A DNA stretch of 61,413 nucleotides from Clostridia bacterium. Its GTDB lineage: Bacteria > Bacillota > Clostridia > Oscillospirales > Acutalibacteraceae. The notes beneath the pieces were generated by a model, which was not told where the DNA came from, searched no databases, and worked only from the letters and a program-made list of their open reading frames with translations. Position numbers and translations under genes: made by a program. Below are positions 26,973 to 36,650 of the stretch, in pieces. Positions within the stretch are counted from its first letter, which is position 1. Every line of letters begins with the position of its first letter. The stretch lies in assembly GCA_030532035.1 (NCBI GenBank), contig JAUNLX010000008.1, forward strand, positions 1 through 61,413. Reading direction: 5' to 3'.

Positions 26973-26977
26973 CTTTA

Positions 26978-27319
26978 TTACATCTTTTCTTTAACTTTAG
27001 CAGCCTTACCCACTCTATCTCTCAAGTAGTAAAGTTTATTTCTGCGAACTTTACCGCGTCTTAAGATTTCGATTTTATCAACATTTGGGGAATGAATCGG
27101 GAAAATCTTTTCAACACCGATTCCATAAGAAAGTCTTCTAACTGTGATAGTTCTGGAAATGCCCTTACCTTTTATGGCAATTACAGTTCCCTCAAAAATC
27201 TGAATTCTTTCTCTTTCGCCCTCACGAATTTTGGCATGCACTTTTACTACATCACCAGGTTTAACTTCTGGAGCATCTTTTTTGATTAATTCATCTGTGA
27301 TTAGTTCTAATTTTTTCAT
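26978..27319 (-). CDS. rplS: Ribosomal protein bL19
   Basis: This is a complete 113-residue large-subunit protein at the 30S-50S interface. It shows [26 protein letters not shown] and the C-terminal [20 protein letters not shown] pattern. It is transcribed alone behind a 110-base leader. In many Firmicutes it neighbours rbgA/rnhB, which here are 9 kb away. Confidence 0.98.
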   Translation of the reverse strand: MKKLELITDELIKKDAPEVKPGDVVKVHAKIREGERERIQIFEGTVIAIKGKGISRTITVRRLSYGIGVEKIFPIHSPNVDKIEILRRGKVRRNKLYYLRDRVGKAAKVKEKM

Positions 27320-27430
27320 TTTATTTCCTCATTTCCTCAGAGCGTTCGTAAACAAAAAGTCAGAGGACCACTCAGCTTTAATCTTTAAACCCCTAAAAGA
27401 CAGGATTTTGTCTCTCGGTAAATTTTGCTT
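27320..27430 (-). promoter_or_regulatory. Candidate L19 leader RNA
   Basis: About 110 bases of structured, relatively GC-rich leader precede rplS. Complementary stretches are visible, such as GAGAC with GTCTT and CAGAG with CTCTG. L19 leaders that bind their own protein are known in Firmicutes. Assignment rests on position and local pairing, not on a covariance match. Confidence 0.45.
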
Positions 27431-27434
27431 GCAC

Positions 27435-27463
27435 ATTGTAACATAGGAAGAATAATAATTCAA
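27435..27463 (-). promoter_or_regulatory. Promoter of rplS
   Basis: On the minus strand TTGAAT (27458-27463), 17 bases, TACAAT (27435-27440). Confidence 0.75.
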
Positions 27464-27485
27464 GTTCAATCATTATAAATTGTAT

Positions 27486-28760
27486 TTATTTGTTTTCAGA
27501 TATACAAAATCCATCTTTCACACCTGTTATAACAACTTCAACAAGCTGATTACGTTCCATTGTTCCCCCATAAATTTTAACGGGAATGTAGTTTTTTGTA
27601 TATCCAAAGATAGAATCTTGAGATACTTTTTCAGTTAAGACAAGGTGCTTTTTTCCAATTTGATTTTTCAAAAATTCTTCTCTAATTTCTTCAGAAACTC
27701 CAATTAGCTCTTTAGTCCTCTGTTTTTTTATATCGTCGGGAACCTGTTGCATTTTTGCAGCTTTCGTTCCCTTTCTCAGAGAATATGGAAAAGCATGTAC
27801 TTTTTCAAAGCGAATTTTTTTGACAAAATCTAAGGTTTCTTCAAAATCTTTTTCTGTTTCTCCAGGAAAACCAATTATTATATCTGTTGTGATTGCGGGG
27901 TCATCAAATATATTTCTGATTTTTTCTATTTTTTTCGCATAATCTAAAGCAGTATAGTGCCTATTCATATTTTTTAATATTTTATCTGAACCCGATTGCA
28001 GTGAAAGATGAAAATGTGGGCAAAATTTTTCGATTTTACTCAAAGACATTAAAAATTCATCAGTGATATTGTCATATTCTAAAGAGCCAAGTCGAATACG
28101 CTCAATATTTTTTTTACCATTTGCATAATCAATTACCTTAATCAAGCTTTCACATTTATCTTCCATATATCGAGATAAATTTATCCCAACTAAGACAAGC
28201 TCCTTAAATCCCTCTGCGTCAATCAAATCAATTTTTTGAAAAACTTTTTCAAGTGGCATTGACCTTGCCCGACCTCTGGCAAAGGGGATAATACAGTATG
28301 AGCAAAATTGATTGCATCCGTCTTGAATTTTAAGTTTTGCTCTGGTTTTTTCACTTTCGTATTTTATATCATCTTCATAAAATTCTTCGTCATTTTTATG
28401 AGCTTTAACTTCATTTTTTGATTCAGGGATATTTTGAACAATCTCTGAAAGTTCAGATATATTGTTGTTGCCAATTACAAAGTCAGCAGATAAATTTTCA
28501 ATTTCTTCTGCACTCATAACTTGAGGCATACAGCCCGACAAAATGATTTTTGCTTTTGAATTTTCTTTTTTAAAATGACGCAGCATTTTCTTGCTCTTTG
28601 AATCACTCTTAGAAGTAACTGTACAAGAATTGACGATGATAAAGTCTGCTTTACTCGGTTTTTCAGTTTTTTTAAGCCCTAAATCCGTTAAAAGCTTTGA
28701 CATCATCGCCGCGTCATATCCGTTTACTTTGCAACCTAAATTATAAATAAAAAATCTCAT
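27486..28760 (-). CDS. mtaB: tRNA t6A37 methylthiotransferase MtaB
   Basis: This 424-residue radical-SAM enzyme converts t6A37 to ms2t6A in tRNA. The N-terminal MTTase domain (NLGCKVNGYDA, NSCTVT, LSGCMPQ) carries three cluster cysteines, the radical-SAM motif is CNQFCSYC near 149, and a TRAM domain ends the protein. The NGYD variant after the first cysteine separates MtaB from MiaB. It overlaps tmcAL by four bases (ATGA). TsaB and TsaE, needed to form its substrate, are coded at 15 kb. Confidence 0.94.
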   Translation of the reverse strand: MRFFIYNLGCKVNGYDAAMMSKLLTDLGLKKTEKPSKADFIIVNSCTVTSKSDSKSKKMLRHFKKENSKAKIILSGCMPQVMSAEEIENLSADFVIGNNNISELSEIVQNIPESKNEVKAHKNDEEFYEDDIKYESEKTRAKLKIQDGCNQFCSYCIIPFARGRARSMPLEKVFQKIDLIDAEGFKELVLVGINLSRYMEDKCESLIKVIDYANGKKNIERIRLGSLEYDNITDEFLMSLSKIEKFCPHFHLSLQSGSDKILKNMNRHYTALDYAKKIEKIRNIFDDPAITTDIIIGFPGETEKDFEETLDFVKKIRFEKVHAFPYSLRKGTKAAKMQQVPDDIKKQRTKELIGVSEEIREEFLKNQIGKKHLVLTEKVSQDSIFGYTKNYIPVKIYGGTMERNQLVEVVITGVKDGFCISENK

Positions 28761-29917
28761 TTTACGATTATATTCTCTCTGTAATAAGTATTGCAGGGCT
28801 TGAGTTTAGGCACGAAAAGATTATATAAATCATCACCTTTTGCATTTATTTCATATATTCTGCGTGAATAAGAGGGCAGTTTTTTCACATCCGCCGTCTT
28901 CATAACAATCGGAAGTTTACAAGTGTTTTGAATATTACTTAAAATCTGTCTCCCCTTTTGACTATGACCCAAAACCTTTATGTATGTAGGCATTTGACTT
29001 GCATCGTCTTTATTTATTTTAAGGCAAGCACAGACTAAGGCTCTTTTTATTCGAGAATGAGTAAAAATATTTGAGCTCGATTTTTCAATCACTTGTTTTA
29101 TATTATCTGAATTTTCTATAACATCTTTAATTCTATTTTCCAAACCTCCAACTACATCTGGAGCATTTTTTATATCCTCAATTTTGAGTTGCCTCAAAAT
29201 TGCCATAAAAACTCTTTCAAATTGATTTAAGCTTACAGGTGCATTGCCTTTGTCAATTTCTGTTTGAAGTCTGTTATAGGCAAAATCAGGCATATATTTT
29301 TTTATGTCTTCTCCCGACATCATTTTTTTTCTAATTTCTTTGGCAGAGGGGAAATTATTGTCATCTCTGTAAACAAAATAAGGCTCAATCTTTGAATTGA
29401 ATTTGTCTAAGGCACTTAAATATTCTAAAGCCAAGATATTATTCCCTTTTTTGAAAATATCAGTTGAATTTAACTGTAATTTTTCTTTAATAACTTCTTC
29501 AAATGCAATAGGATACCCAATATTTTCACGAACTTTTGCTTCAATAAGAGTCTTTACCTCATCGGTATTTCCAAGTTTTGCAACTTTCGTCAACAAATTT
29601 GTATCTTTCGTTTGAATTCCAAAAGCCAAATTATCTATAATTTGCAGAGAATCTAAGATATAGACACCTCGAGAGGCAAATTTTTCTGCAGAAAGAGCAG
29701 AAAAAGGAAGCGGCAGCTCTAAAACTAAGTCTACACCACTGTCAAGTGCAATCTGTGTTTTCAGTGCTCTATCTATTACCGAAAGCTCCCCTCTTTGAAC
29801 AATATTTCCAGATATAATGCAAACTACAGCGTCAAAATCTTTCTTTACGCTGTCTATCAAAAATTTATGTCCTAAATGAAAGGGATTAAATTCCGCAATT
29901 ATTCCACAAACTTTCAT
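28757..29917 (-). CDS. tmcAL: tRNA(Met) cytidine acetate ligase TmcAL
   Basis: This 386-residue nucleotidyltransferase-fold protein makes N4-acetylcytidine at the elongator tRNA-Met wobble base. The N-terminus has GIIAEFNPFHLGHKFLI with the HxGH-type motif, and ISGNIVQRGELSVIDR follows near 45. The start MKVCGI follows AGAGGAAA; upstream in-frame codons are not supported by a ribosome site. It is paired with mtaB in a tRNA-modification operon. Confidence 0.92.
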   Translation of the reverse strand: MKVCGIIAEFNPFHLGHKFLIDSVKKDFDAVVCIISGNIVQRGELSVIDRALKTQIALDSGVDLVLELPLPFSALSAEKFASRGVYILDSLQIIDNLAFGIQTKDTNLLTKVAKLGNTDEVKTLIEAKVRENIGYPIAFEEVIKEKLQLNSTDIFKKGNNILALEYLSALDKFNSKIEPYFVYRDDNNFPSAKEIRKKMMSGEDIKKYMPDFAYNRLQTEIDKGNAPVSLNQFERVFMAILRQLKIEDIKNAPDVVGGLENRIKDVIENSDNIKQVIEKSSSNIFTHSRIKRALVCACLKINKDDASQMPTYIKVLGHSQKGRQILSNIQNTCKLPIVMKTADVKKLPSYSRRIYEINAKGDDLYNLFVPKLKPCNTYYRENIIVK

Positions 29918-29951
29918 CTGTTTCCTCTCTTGTCTGTAAACTCCCATTTTG

Positions 29952-29971
29952 ATATAATGTTCCCATTATAT
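29952..29971. promoter_or_regulatory. Perfect palindrome between tmcAL and ackA
   Basis: ATATAATG-TTCC-CATTATAT contains a TATAAT -10 on each strand. On the minus strand this -10 (29965-29970) fits the tmcAL promoter. The symmetry could be an operator or a coincidence of two face-to-face -10 boxes. Confidence 0.5.
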
Positions 29972-30059
29972 GCGGGTAAAAATTTTATCATAGGCACTCG
30001 TATTTTTCAATTATATCGGTTTTAAATGCTGATTAAATAATAAGTAAATCGGAGGAATT

Positions 30060-31217
30060 ATGAAAACACTTGTAATAAACGCCGGAAGCTCTTCTATGAA
30101 ATATCAAGTCATTGAACTTGAAACCGAACAGGTTTTGGCAAAGGGAAATTATGAGGGAATCGGATTTTCAGATGAACTACCCGATCACACTACCGCTTTT
30201 CACTTGATGAAAGACAAACTGACTTCTGATGAAGGAAAAATCGTGGACTTAAGCGAAATTGCTGCCATCGGACACAGAGTTGTTCAAGGAGGCGCCGTTT
30301 TCAGAGAATCGGTATTAATAGATGAAAAAGTAATGGAAGAAATTGACGAGCTTGCAACTCTTGCTCCCTTACACAACAAAGCTCATTTACAGGCTATAAA
30401 AGCTTGTTTTGAAGTTTTCGGAAACGAAATACCTCAAGTTGCAGTTTTTGATAATGTTTTCTTCAAAGATTTACCAGAAAAAGCTTATCTTTATGGAATT
30501 CCATATGAGTATTATGAAAAGTATAAAATTAGAAAATATGGTTTTCATGGTACTTCCCATAAATATGTCTATGACGAATATCTTAAAATCAAAGGAGAGA
30601 AATCTGAAAATTTAAAAGTTATTACCTGTCATTTGGGTAACGGCTCTTCTATTTCAGCAACAACAAACCACAAAGCTATAGATACAACAATGGGTCTCAC
30701 TCCTTTAGATGGCTTGATTATGGGTACAAGATGTGGTTCTATTGACCCCGCTGCCGTTTTAATTTTACAACAACTCGAAAATATAGGACCTAAAGAAATG
30801 ATGAATATCTTAAATAAAGAATCGGGTCTTCGCTCTGTTTCTGGCATTTCTTACGATATGCGTCAACTGAAAAAAGCCACTACAGAGGGAAATAAAAGAG
30901 CCCAAACTGCCATAGATATGCTCTCATATCAAGTAGCTAAATATATTGGCTCTTTTATGATTGCTTTGGGCGGTTTGGACACAATTATATTTACTGGTGG
31001 AATTGGCGAACACTCATTTTTTGTGAGAGAAGCTGTAATGGATTACTTAAGACCCTTTGGTCTTACTTATGACAAAAAGACAAATGATGACGCTTACGGA
31101 GTAAAAGCTAAACTTTCAAAAGACGATTCAAAAATTGAAGTATATGTACTTCCAACAAATGAAGAATTAGAAATAGCCTTTGAAACAAAAGAAGTTATTT
31201 CTCGTCATCAAGGGTAA
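30060..31217 (+). CDS. ackA: Acetate kinase
   Basis: This 385-residue enzyme makes ATP and acetate from acetyl phosphate. Family motifs are NAGSSSMKYQ at 6-15, GHRVVQGG near 79, YGFHGTSHKYV near 163, HLGNGSS near 190 and FTGGIGE near 317. The start follows CGGAGGAAT. No pta gene is adjacent. The 3' end overlaps the convergent sugar-transferase gene by 23 bp, so the transcripts are antisense there. Confidence 0.98.
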   Translation: MKTLVINAGSSSMKYQVIELETEQVLAKGNYEGIGFSDELPDHTTAFHLMKDKLTSDEGKIVDLSEIAAIGHRVVQGGAVFRESVLIDEKVMEEIDELATLAPLHNKAHLQAIKACFEVFGNEIPQVAVFDNVFFKDLPEKAYLYGIPYEYYEKYKIRKYGFHGTSHKYVYDEYLKIKGEKSENLKVITCHLGNGSSISATTNHKAIDTTMGLTPLDGLIMGTRCGSIDPAAVLILQQLENIGPKEMMNILNKESGLRSVSGISYDMRQLKKATTEGNKRAQTAIDMLSYQVAKYIGSFMIALGGLDTIIFTGGIGEHSFFVREAVMDYLRPFGLTYDKKTNDDAYGVKAKLSKDDSKIEVYVLPTNEELEIAFETKEVISRHQG

Positions 31218-32592
31218 ATAAATCTCCATCAGCCTCAATTTTGGCATCCGTTTCTTCTATCGGAATAAATCCTTCAGTGCTCTTTTTATTAAAGAGCACT
31301 TTTATTGTGAGTAAAAGTATCTTAAAATCTGTTAAAAAAGAATAGTTTGTAATATAAAATATATCGAGTCTAAGCTTGTCATATGCGGAAGTATTGTAAT
31401 TACTATGTACCTGTGCATATCCAGTAAGTCCCGCTTTTACACGAAGTCTGAGTTCAAATTCTGGCAAAGTTTTTTCATATTCTTTGGTATTGCTCACTCT
31501 TTCAGGTCTTGGACCTACGAAACTCATATCGCCTTTTAAAATATTAAAAAATTGAGGAAATTCATCTATTCTAAGTCTTCTAATTATTCTTCCTACGGGG
31601 GTAATTCTCTCGTCATTTTCTTCAGCTTTTTTGTCCTCAAATCTCTCTGCGTCAACAATCATACTTCGGAATTTATATATTTTAAATATTTTTCCATTTT
31701 TTGTAACTCTGTCTTGAAAATAGAAAACAGGAACTTTGTCATGGACTTTTATAGCTATTGCCACACAAATCATAAGTGGAAAAGTGAGTATGATTGCTAT
31801 CAAAGAAAATACTATATCAAAAACTCTTTTTAAAACTCTTTCCTCTAAAGTTAAATCTTGATTTCTATAAATAAAAAGAGGTGTATCAATTAAGTGAATT
31901 GGTTGCATATGTCGCACTAAAATATCTGAAATTTTTGGTGTTATATACACTCTCTTATTTTGACTATAACAGTATTTGAGCAAATCATTTCTTTGACTGC
32001 CATGAATATCACAAATTATTACGCCCTCATATTTTTGTATTTTTTCACGAATTGTTTTTGACCCCTCATTTATATTTACAGCTTCGCAAATATCATATTG
32101 GTCGGGTCGCTCTATCATTTTAGTTATCAAATCAGTTGCATTATGGTAAGCATATACAATTAAAAGTTTTTTCGGTTTAAAAACTTTTATATATAGATAA
32201 TCGCAAACCAATGTCCACGCAACTATTATAGCTACATCCACTATTATCAATTTGACTATTGGCAATATTGGTGCAATGTCTTTTAAAACCAGACAAGTAA
32301 TGAGATATAACAGTATATCGGCACCTAAAATTCCCAGAGATTGTGAAAAAATTATATCGGGCATTTTTAAGTATCCAATTTCAAAACCGTCATACATTTT
32401 TATAAATATAATGGCAATTATCCCATAGACAGCAGCAATTAAATAATCGCCTCTTTGATAAAAGGGATTTTCTGTATAATTTTCCGACCAGATAAAATAA
32501 AAGGCGGCAACTATAAATAAAATCAGCATAGATGAAGATATAAATAAAAGAAATCTCTTTAAATCTTCTTTTTTTATCATTAAGTTTTTCAT
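31195..32592 (-). CDS. Polyprenyl glycosylphosphotransferase (sugar transferase)
   Basis: This 465-residue membrane protein starts surface-polysaccharide synthesis by moving a hexose-1-phosphate to undecaprenyl phosphate. It has four or five N-terminal membrane segments, a CoA-binding-like cytoplasmic domain, then a final membrane helix and the bacterial sugar transferase domain with KFRSM, RRLRIDEFPQFFNILKG, SFVGPRPE and GLTGYAQV. No other polysaccharide gene is nearby, so it is an orphan initiator here. It is coupled to queH by a four-base overlap. Confidence 0.93.
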   Translation of the reverse strand: MKNLMIKKEDLKRFLLFISSSMLILFIVAAFYFIWSENYTENPFYQRGDYLIAAVYGIIAIIFIKMYDGFEIGYLKMPDIIFSQSLGILGADILLYLITCLVLKDIAPILPIVKLIIVDVAIIVAWTLVCDYLYIKVFKPKKLLIVYAYHNATDLITKMIERPDQYDICEAVNINEGSKTIREKIQKYEGVIICDIHGSQRNDLLKYCYSQNKRVYITPKISDILVRHMQPIHLIDTPLFIYRNQDLTLEERVLKRVFDIVFSLIAIILTFPLMICVAIAIKVHDKVPVFYFQDRVTKNGKIFKIYKFRSMIVDAERFEDKKAEENDERITPVGRIIRRLRIDEFPQFFNILKGDMSFVGPRPERVSNTKEYEKTLPEFELRLRVKAGLTGYAQVHSNYNTSAYDKLRLDIFYITNYSFLTDFKILLLTIKVLFNKKSTEGFIPIEETDAKIEADGDLFTLDDEK

Positions 32593-33197
32593 TTATTTTC
32601 TTCCTTTGGCAAGCTATATTTACAACCACAGTAGTTTTGTCTGTACAAATTGTATTGTCGAGAGAAAGCAATACTCTTTTTGTATCCGTCTTTTTTCTTA
32701 AAATCATAGAAGAAAAATTTTGAGCTTGTATTTATTTTTCTACCCTCTGCTTCTATAATTTTAGAATTTTTATGAGGACTCACAGTTAAAGTAGTTGAAA
32801 AGAAATCAAATTTTTCATTCTCTGCCACTTGAGCAGTCTTTTTTAATCTAATTTGAAAACATTTTTGGCACCTTAGCCCGCCCTCTTTTTCATTTTCAAG
32901 TCCTGTTGAAACGCTATCAAAAGCTTGAAAATCATAATCGGCGTCTATAAATTTTATGTTTTTTCCCTCTTTTTTCAGAAGTTCAATTAATTTAATTTGT
33001 TCATTTTTCCTTGTTAAATATTCTTTTTCAGGATAAATATTGGGATTGTAGTAAAAAATTGTAATATCAAAATAATCATAGAGAAAGTCTATTACCTGTG
33101 TACTACAAGGGGCACAACAACTATGAAGTAGCAGAGTAGGTTTTTTATCTCTATAATTTTCCTTTATTTCAAATAAATCTTTTTCATAAGGTTTCAT
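32589..33197 (-). CDS. queH: Epoxyqueuosine reductase QueH
   Basis: This 202-residue DUF208 enzyme performs the last step of queuosine formation in tRNA. It has HSCCAPCST with cysteines 27, 28 and 31, FYYNPNIYP, GLRCQKCFQIRL, TTLTVSPHKNS, and the C-terminal RQNYCGCKYS. Cysteines bind an iron-sulfur cluster. It is transcribed divergently from the adjacent tRNA-Leu and is followed by the sugar transferase gene with an ATGA overlap, a link without obvious functional logic. Confidence 0.95.
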   Translation of the reverse strand: MKPYEKDLFEIKENYRDKKPTLLLHSCCAPCSTQVIDFLYDYFDITIFYYNPNIYPEKEYLTRKNEQIKLIELLKKEGKNIKFIDADYDFQAFDSVSTGLENEKEGGLRCQKCFQIRLKKTAQVAENEKFDFFSTTLTVSPHKNSKIIEAEGRKINTSSKFFFYDFKKKDGYKKSIAFSRQYNLYRQNYCGCKYSLPKEENK

Positions 33198-33203
33198 AAG
33201 TTC

Positions 33204-33232
33204 TTGAAAGGCTCTTTTCTTTTTGATATAAT
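33204..33232 (+). promoter_or_regulatory. Promoter of tRNA-Leu
   Basis: TTGAAA (33204-33209), 17 bases, TATAAT (33227-33232), 13 bp before the mature 5' end. Confidence 0.8.
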
Positions 33233-33245
33233 TACCGTCGTGCAG

Positions 33246-33328
33246 GCGGATGTGGCGGAACTGGCAGACGCGCTAGACTTAGGATCTAGTGGGCAACCGT
33301 GCAGGTTCGATCCCTGTCATCCGCACCA
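33246..33328 (+). tRNA. tRNA-Leu, anticodon TAG
   Basis: Acceptor arms GCGGATG (33246-33252) and CATCCGC (33318-33324) pair perfectly, with discriminator A and an encoded CCA. The anticodon stem CTAGA/TCTAG encloses CTTAGGA, giving anticodon UAG. The long variable arm and GCAGGTTCGATCCCTG T-arm region fit class II tRNA-Leu. Confidence 0.97.
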
Positions 33329-33332
33329 TAAT

Positions 33333-33375
33333 AGATACGGTTATTGATACGACTATCAGTTACCGTATCTTTTTA
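33333..33375 (+). terminator. Terminator of tRNA-Leu
   Basis: AGATACGGT/ACCGTATCT stem with an inner TTGATA/TATCAG stem, then TTTTT. Confidence 0.8.
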
Positions 33376-33467
33376 TATAAAGTAGATATAATAATATCAT
33401 AAGATAAATAAAACTGCACAAATGTTATGTGTTTTCTCTATACCAATTTACAGTTAGATTTTAATAA

Positions 33468-33493
33468 TGCACTCTCCACTTACTGAGAGTGCA
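33468..33493 (-). terminator. Terminator of lepB-phosphoesterase operon
   Basis: TGCACTCTC/GAGAGTGCA stem with eight-base loop just past the stop; the minus-strand tail is only moderately T-rich. Confidence 0.7.
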
Positions 33494-33499
33494 ATTTTA

Positions 33500-34204
33500 T
33501 TAAATAATTTTAATTGGCTTAAAATTAAGATGATCGGCAGCTACTAATTTAAGTTCAATATCTTCATATTTGCCTTCAAATTTCAAATCTCTTATATCTC
33601 CATGCAGATGGCCGTAAAAACATCTCTTTATTTCATTTTCTTTGAGTATGTTTATCATCTCTCCAAAAGCCCTGTGTATAGTAACTGGAGGAAAATGAAA
33701 AAAAGCCAATATTTCTTTGCTTTGAACATCTAAATTTTTTTGTGCAAATTCAACCGAATTTTTAAACCGAATGACTTCCCGTCGCAAGATTTTTTTGTCG
33801 GTAGCTGTGTCATCAGAAAGAGCGATTGACCAGCCTCTCGTTCCACAAATAATTTTATCTTCCACTTCAAAGGCATCATTATTCAAAACTTTAATTGTCT
33901 TTATATCATGTTCATCAAAAAAATTATTTATTCTCCTATGCGTAGAAAACCAATAATCGTGATTTCCCTTTATGATAATTTTTTTACCGGGTAAATTTTC
34001 TATGAATTTAAAATCTTCTTTAGACTCGTCTAAATTTATACCCCACGAAACATCTCCAGGAATAATTACTGTGTCATTTTCAGAAACTGTTTCAGACCAA
34101 TTTTTTTTAATTTTTTTATCATAATCTGCCCAACCGTCGAAAATATCCATTCTATGATCGACGCTAAGAGATAAATGCAAATCCGAGATTGCAAAAATGC
34201 TCAT
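33500..34204 (-). CDS. Metallophosphoesterase
   Basis: This 234-residue calcineurin-like phosphoesterase has a dimetal site formed by SDLHLS near 7, PGDVSWG near 50, KGNHDYW near 78, a later FFHFPP and FYGHLHGD. These bind Fe/Mn. No signal peptide. Substrate unknown. Its start directly follows the thrC stop, so it is the last gene of the lepB operon. Confidence 0.9.
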   Translation of the reverse strand: MSIFAISDLHLSLSVDHRMDIFDGWADYDKKIKKNWSETVSENDTVIIPGDVSWGINLDESKEDFKFIENLPGKKIIIKGNHDYWFSTHRRINNFFDEHDIKTIKVLNNDAFEVEDKIICGTRGWSIALSDDTATDKKILRREVIRFKNSVEFAQKNLDVQSKEILAFFHFPPVTIHRAFGEMINILKENEIKRCFYGHLHGDIRDLKFEGKYEDIELKLVAADHLNFKPIKII

Positions 34205-35689
34205 TTATTTTATCTCCAAATCCTCTAAAATCTTATCCTTAATGGCAGATATTTCTAAAACTTTATTGAATCTAACTTGTTTTGTATCTAAATTTTGAAG
34301 CGGTTTAGGTATTTCAAGTTTTGAAATTTCAGATAATTTATCTAAAGCTTCTAAATCGCTCAAATCGGCATCCTCGCCGAGAGCAGAAAGCACACTTTTA
34401 GGAAATTTAAATGGAGAAGCAGTAGATGCAATTACTGTTTTTTCTCCCAATAACTTTGATTTTGTTAAACATTTTATAGCAACAGCAGTGTGGGTGTCGA
34501 TTAAATAACCGTCTTCTCTGTATGTATCCGAAATAGCTTGAGCCATTTCATCTTCTGTTGCATATTCTGCGTCAAAAACTTCGTCTAATCTATCTAAAAT
34601 TTCTTTTTCTATTTCATATTTCCCATCTTTGTTTAGAGACTCCATTAAATTTTTAACTTTTTCATCATCGTGGTTATAGAGTTCAAATAAAAGTCTTTCT
34701 AAATTAGATGAAATTAAAATGTCCATAGACGGAGATTTTGTAGTATAAAACGGACGATTTTTGTCGTAAATACCACTTTTAATAAAATCAGTTAAAATAT
34801 TATTTTTATTTGAAGCACACAACAATTTTTTTATTGGAAGTCCCATTTTAAATGCATAATATGCAGCTAAGATATTTCCGAAGTTTCCCGTTGGAACATC
34901 AACATTTATCTTTTCTCCAAATTCTATTTCTCCACTTTTAACAAGATCAGAATAAGCAGAAAAATAATAAACAATTTGAGGTAACAGTCTTCCCCAGTTT
35001 ATTGAATTGGCAGAAGAAAAACTTTTGCCATTTTCATTCAACATAGTTTTTACAGAATTATCTGTGAAAACTTTTTTTACAGAAGTTTGAGCGTCATCAA
35101 AATTACCTGTTATTCCGTAAACCTGAACATTGTTTCCATCTTGAGTTGCCATTTGAAGCTTTTGCATTACACTGACGCCAGTATCTGGATAAAAAACAAA
35201 AATTTTTGTTCCATCCACATTTTTAAATCCCTCTAAAGCAGCCTTTCCTGTATCTCCTGAAGTGGCAGTTAAAATTACTATTTCTTTATCAGAGTCTACT
35301 TTTTCGGAACTGATTTTCATCAAATATGGAAGAATTTGCAGAGCCATATCCTTAAATGCGCAAGTCGGTCCCCCGAATAATTCAAGTACATATCTATTAT
35401 TTGATATTTTTTGAATCGGGGCAATTTCTTCACTTATAAAATTTTCTGTTGTATATGCATTATTGACGGCAAATTCTATTTCGTCTTTTGTAAAATCAGT
35501 CAAGAAAAGCGAAAGAATATTTATAGCTCTTTCCCTATAAGACATATCTGCAAAAGACTTTATTTGTTCATCGGAAAGTTTTGGCAAAGTTGTTGGAACA
35601 AATAGTCCACCATCACTTGAAATTCCATTTCGAATGGCATATGCAGAACTAACTCTCAAATTGCTATTTCTTGTGCTTGTATATTCCAT
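34205..35689 (-). CDS. thrC: Threonine synthase
   Basis: This 494-residue PLP enzyme makes threonine from O-phosphohomoserine. It has the long yeast/enterobacterial-type architecture, with FGGPTCAFKDMALQ carrying the PLP lysine near 114, LTATSGDTGKAALEG near 152 and GNFGNILAAYYA near 267. It follows yraN by 9 bp. Other threonine genes are absent from the window. Confidence 0.96.
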   Translation of the reverse strand: MEYTSTRNSNLRVSSAYAIRNGISSDGGLFVPTTLPKLSDEQIKSFADMSYRERAINILSLFLTDFTKDEIEFAVNNAYTTENFISEEIAPIQKISNNRYVLELFGGPTCAFKDMALQILPYLMKISSEKVDSDKEIVILTATSGDTGKAALEGFKNVDGTKIFVFYPDTGVSVMQKLQMATQDGNNVQVYGITGNFDDAQTSVKKVFTDNSVKTMLNENGKSFSSANSINWGRLLPQIVYYFSAYSDLVKSGEIEFGEKINVDVPTGNFGNILAAYYAFKMGLPIKKLLCASNKNNILTDFIKSGIYDKNRPFYTTKSPSMDILISSNLERLLFELYNHDDEKVKNLMESLNKDGKYEIEKEILDRLDEVFDAEYATEDEMAQAISDTYREDGYLIDTHTAVAIKCLTKSKLLGEKTVIASTASPFKFPKSVLSALGEDADLSDLEALDKLSEISKLEIPKPLQNLDTKQVRFNKVLEISAIKDKILEDLEIK

Positions 35690-35698
35690 GATTTCTCC

Positions 35699-36052
35699 TT
35701 AAAAAGCATTTTCTATATAATTTATCTTATTTATTTTTTTGTCAATTAAATACACTTCAGCAATATCAAATCTTGGTTGTTTTTCAGAAAGATTATTTTT
35801 AGATAAATAAACTTGTGCTGTTTTCAAAATTTTGTTTTGCTTAGATGTAGTGACCGCTTCCAGTGGGGAATACAAAAAATTTTCACTTCTTGTCTTCACT
35901 TCTACAAAAGCCAAATAATCCCCTTTTTCCGCAATTATATCAATTTCTCCAAATCTACAAAAATAATTTCGCTCTAAAATTTTATATCCTTTTTTTCGCA
36001 GATAATGTACGGTCGCATTTTCGCCAGCTTTTCCCTTTTTATTTAAGTTCAA
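35699..36052 (-). CDS. yraN: YraN family nuclease-fold protein
   Basis: This 117-residue protein has the UPF0102 pattern: KGKAGENATVHYLRKKGY, NYFCRFGEIDIIAEKGDYLAFVEVKTR, which is a restriction-endonuclease-like active-site arrangement (E, D, ExK). Function is unsettled in the family. Position directly after rnhB is conserved in many bacteria. Confidence 0.94.
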   Translation of the reverse strand: MNLNKKGKAGENATVHYLRKKGYKILERNYFCRFGEIDIIAEKGDYLAFVEVKTRSENFLYSPLEAVTTSKQNKILKTAQVYLSKNNLSEKQPRFDIAEVYLIDKKINKINYIENAF

Positions 36053-36053
36053 A

Positions 36054-36650
36054 TTAAACTCCGTTTTTTAATATCTTAGTCAAAAAGCTCTTTCTATGTA
36101 TATCACAAGCGCCAAATTCCAAAATTTTTTCACGGTGAAGTTTAGTTGGATACCCTTTGTGTCTTTCAAATTCGTATTCTGGATAGAGCTTTGACTGTTC
36201 AACCATAAAACGGTCTCTTGCCACTTTTGCAAGAATCGAAGCGCAGGCAATGCTCGCAACCTTAGAATCACCCTTTATCACAGTTTCTTGCACTATATTC
36301 AAGTCAATTTTCTGATTTCCATCAATCAAGACAAAGTCCGCTTTTAATTTCAAAACAACTCTTTTCATTGCCAGTAGAGTCGCCTGTAAAATATTGATTT
36401 CATCAATTGTCTTTTCATCGACAAATTCTATCGCATAATCTATTGCATTTGCTGTTATTCTGTCAAATAAAATTTCTCTCTTTTTAGGGCTCAATTTTTT
36501 AGAGTCATTTATTTGCTGTAAATCAAAATCAGTGGGCAAAATTACCCCAGCGGCAACAACCGGACCAGCTAAAGGCCCTCTGCCCGCTTCATCTACACCG
36601 CAAATTCTCGAGTATTCAGATTTTAAACTATTTTCTCGTTCAAAATTCAT
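36054..36650 (-). CDS. rnhB: Ribonuclease HII
   Basis: This 198-residue enzyme removes RNA from RNA-DNA hybrids. The catalytic acid residues are visible in ICGVDEAGRGPLAGPVV (DE near 20) and in FVLIDGN and SIACASILAKVARD further on. It starts inside the end of rbgA (11-bp overlap), giving translational coupling. Confidence 0.97.
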   Translation of the reverse strand: MNFERENSLKSEYSRICGVDEAGRGPLAGPVVAAGVILPTDFDLQQINDSKKLSPKKREILFDRITANAIDYAIEFVDEKTIDEINILQATLLAMKRVVLKLKADFVLIDGNQKIDLNIVQETVIKGDSKVASIACASILAKVARDRFMVEQSKLYPEYEFERHKGYPTKLHREKILEFGACDIHRKSFLTKILKNGV

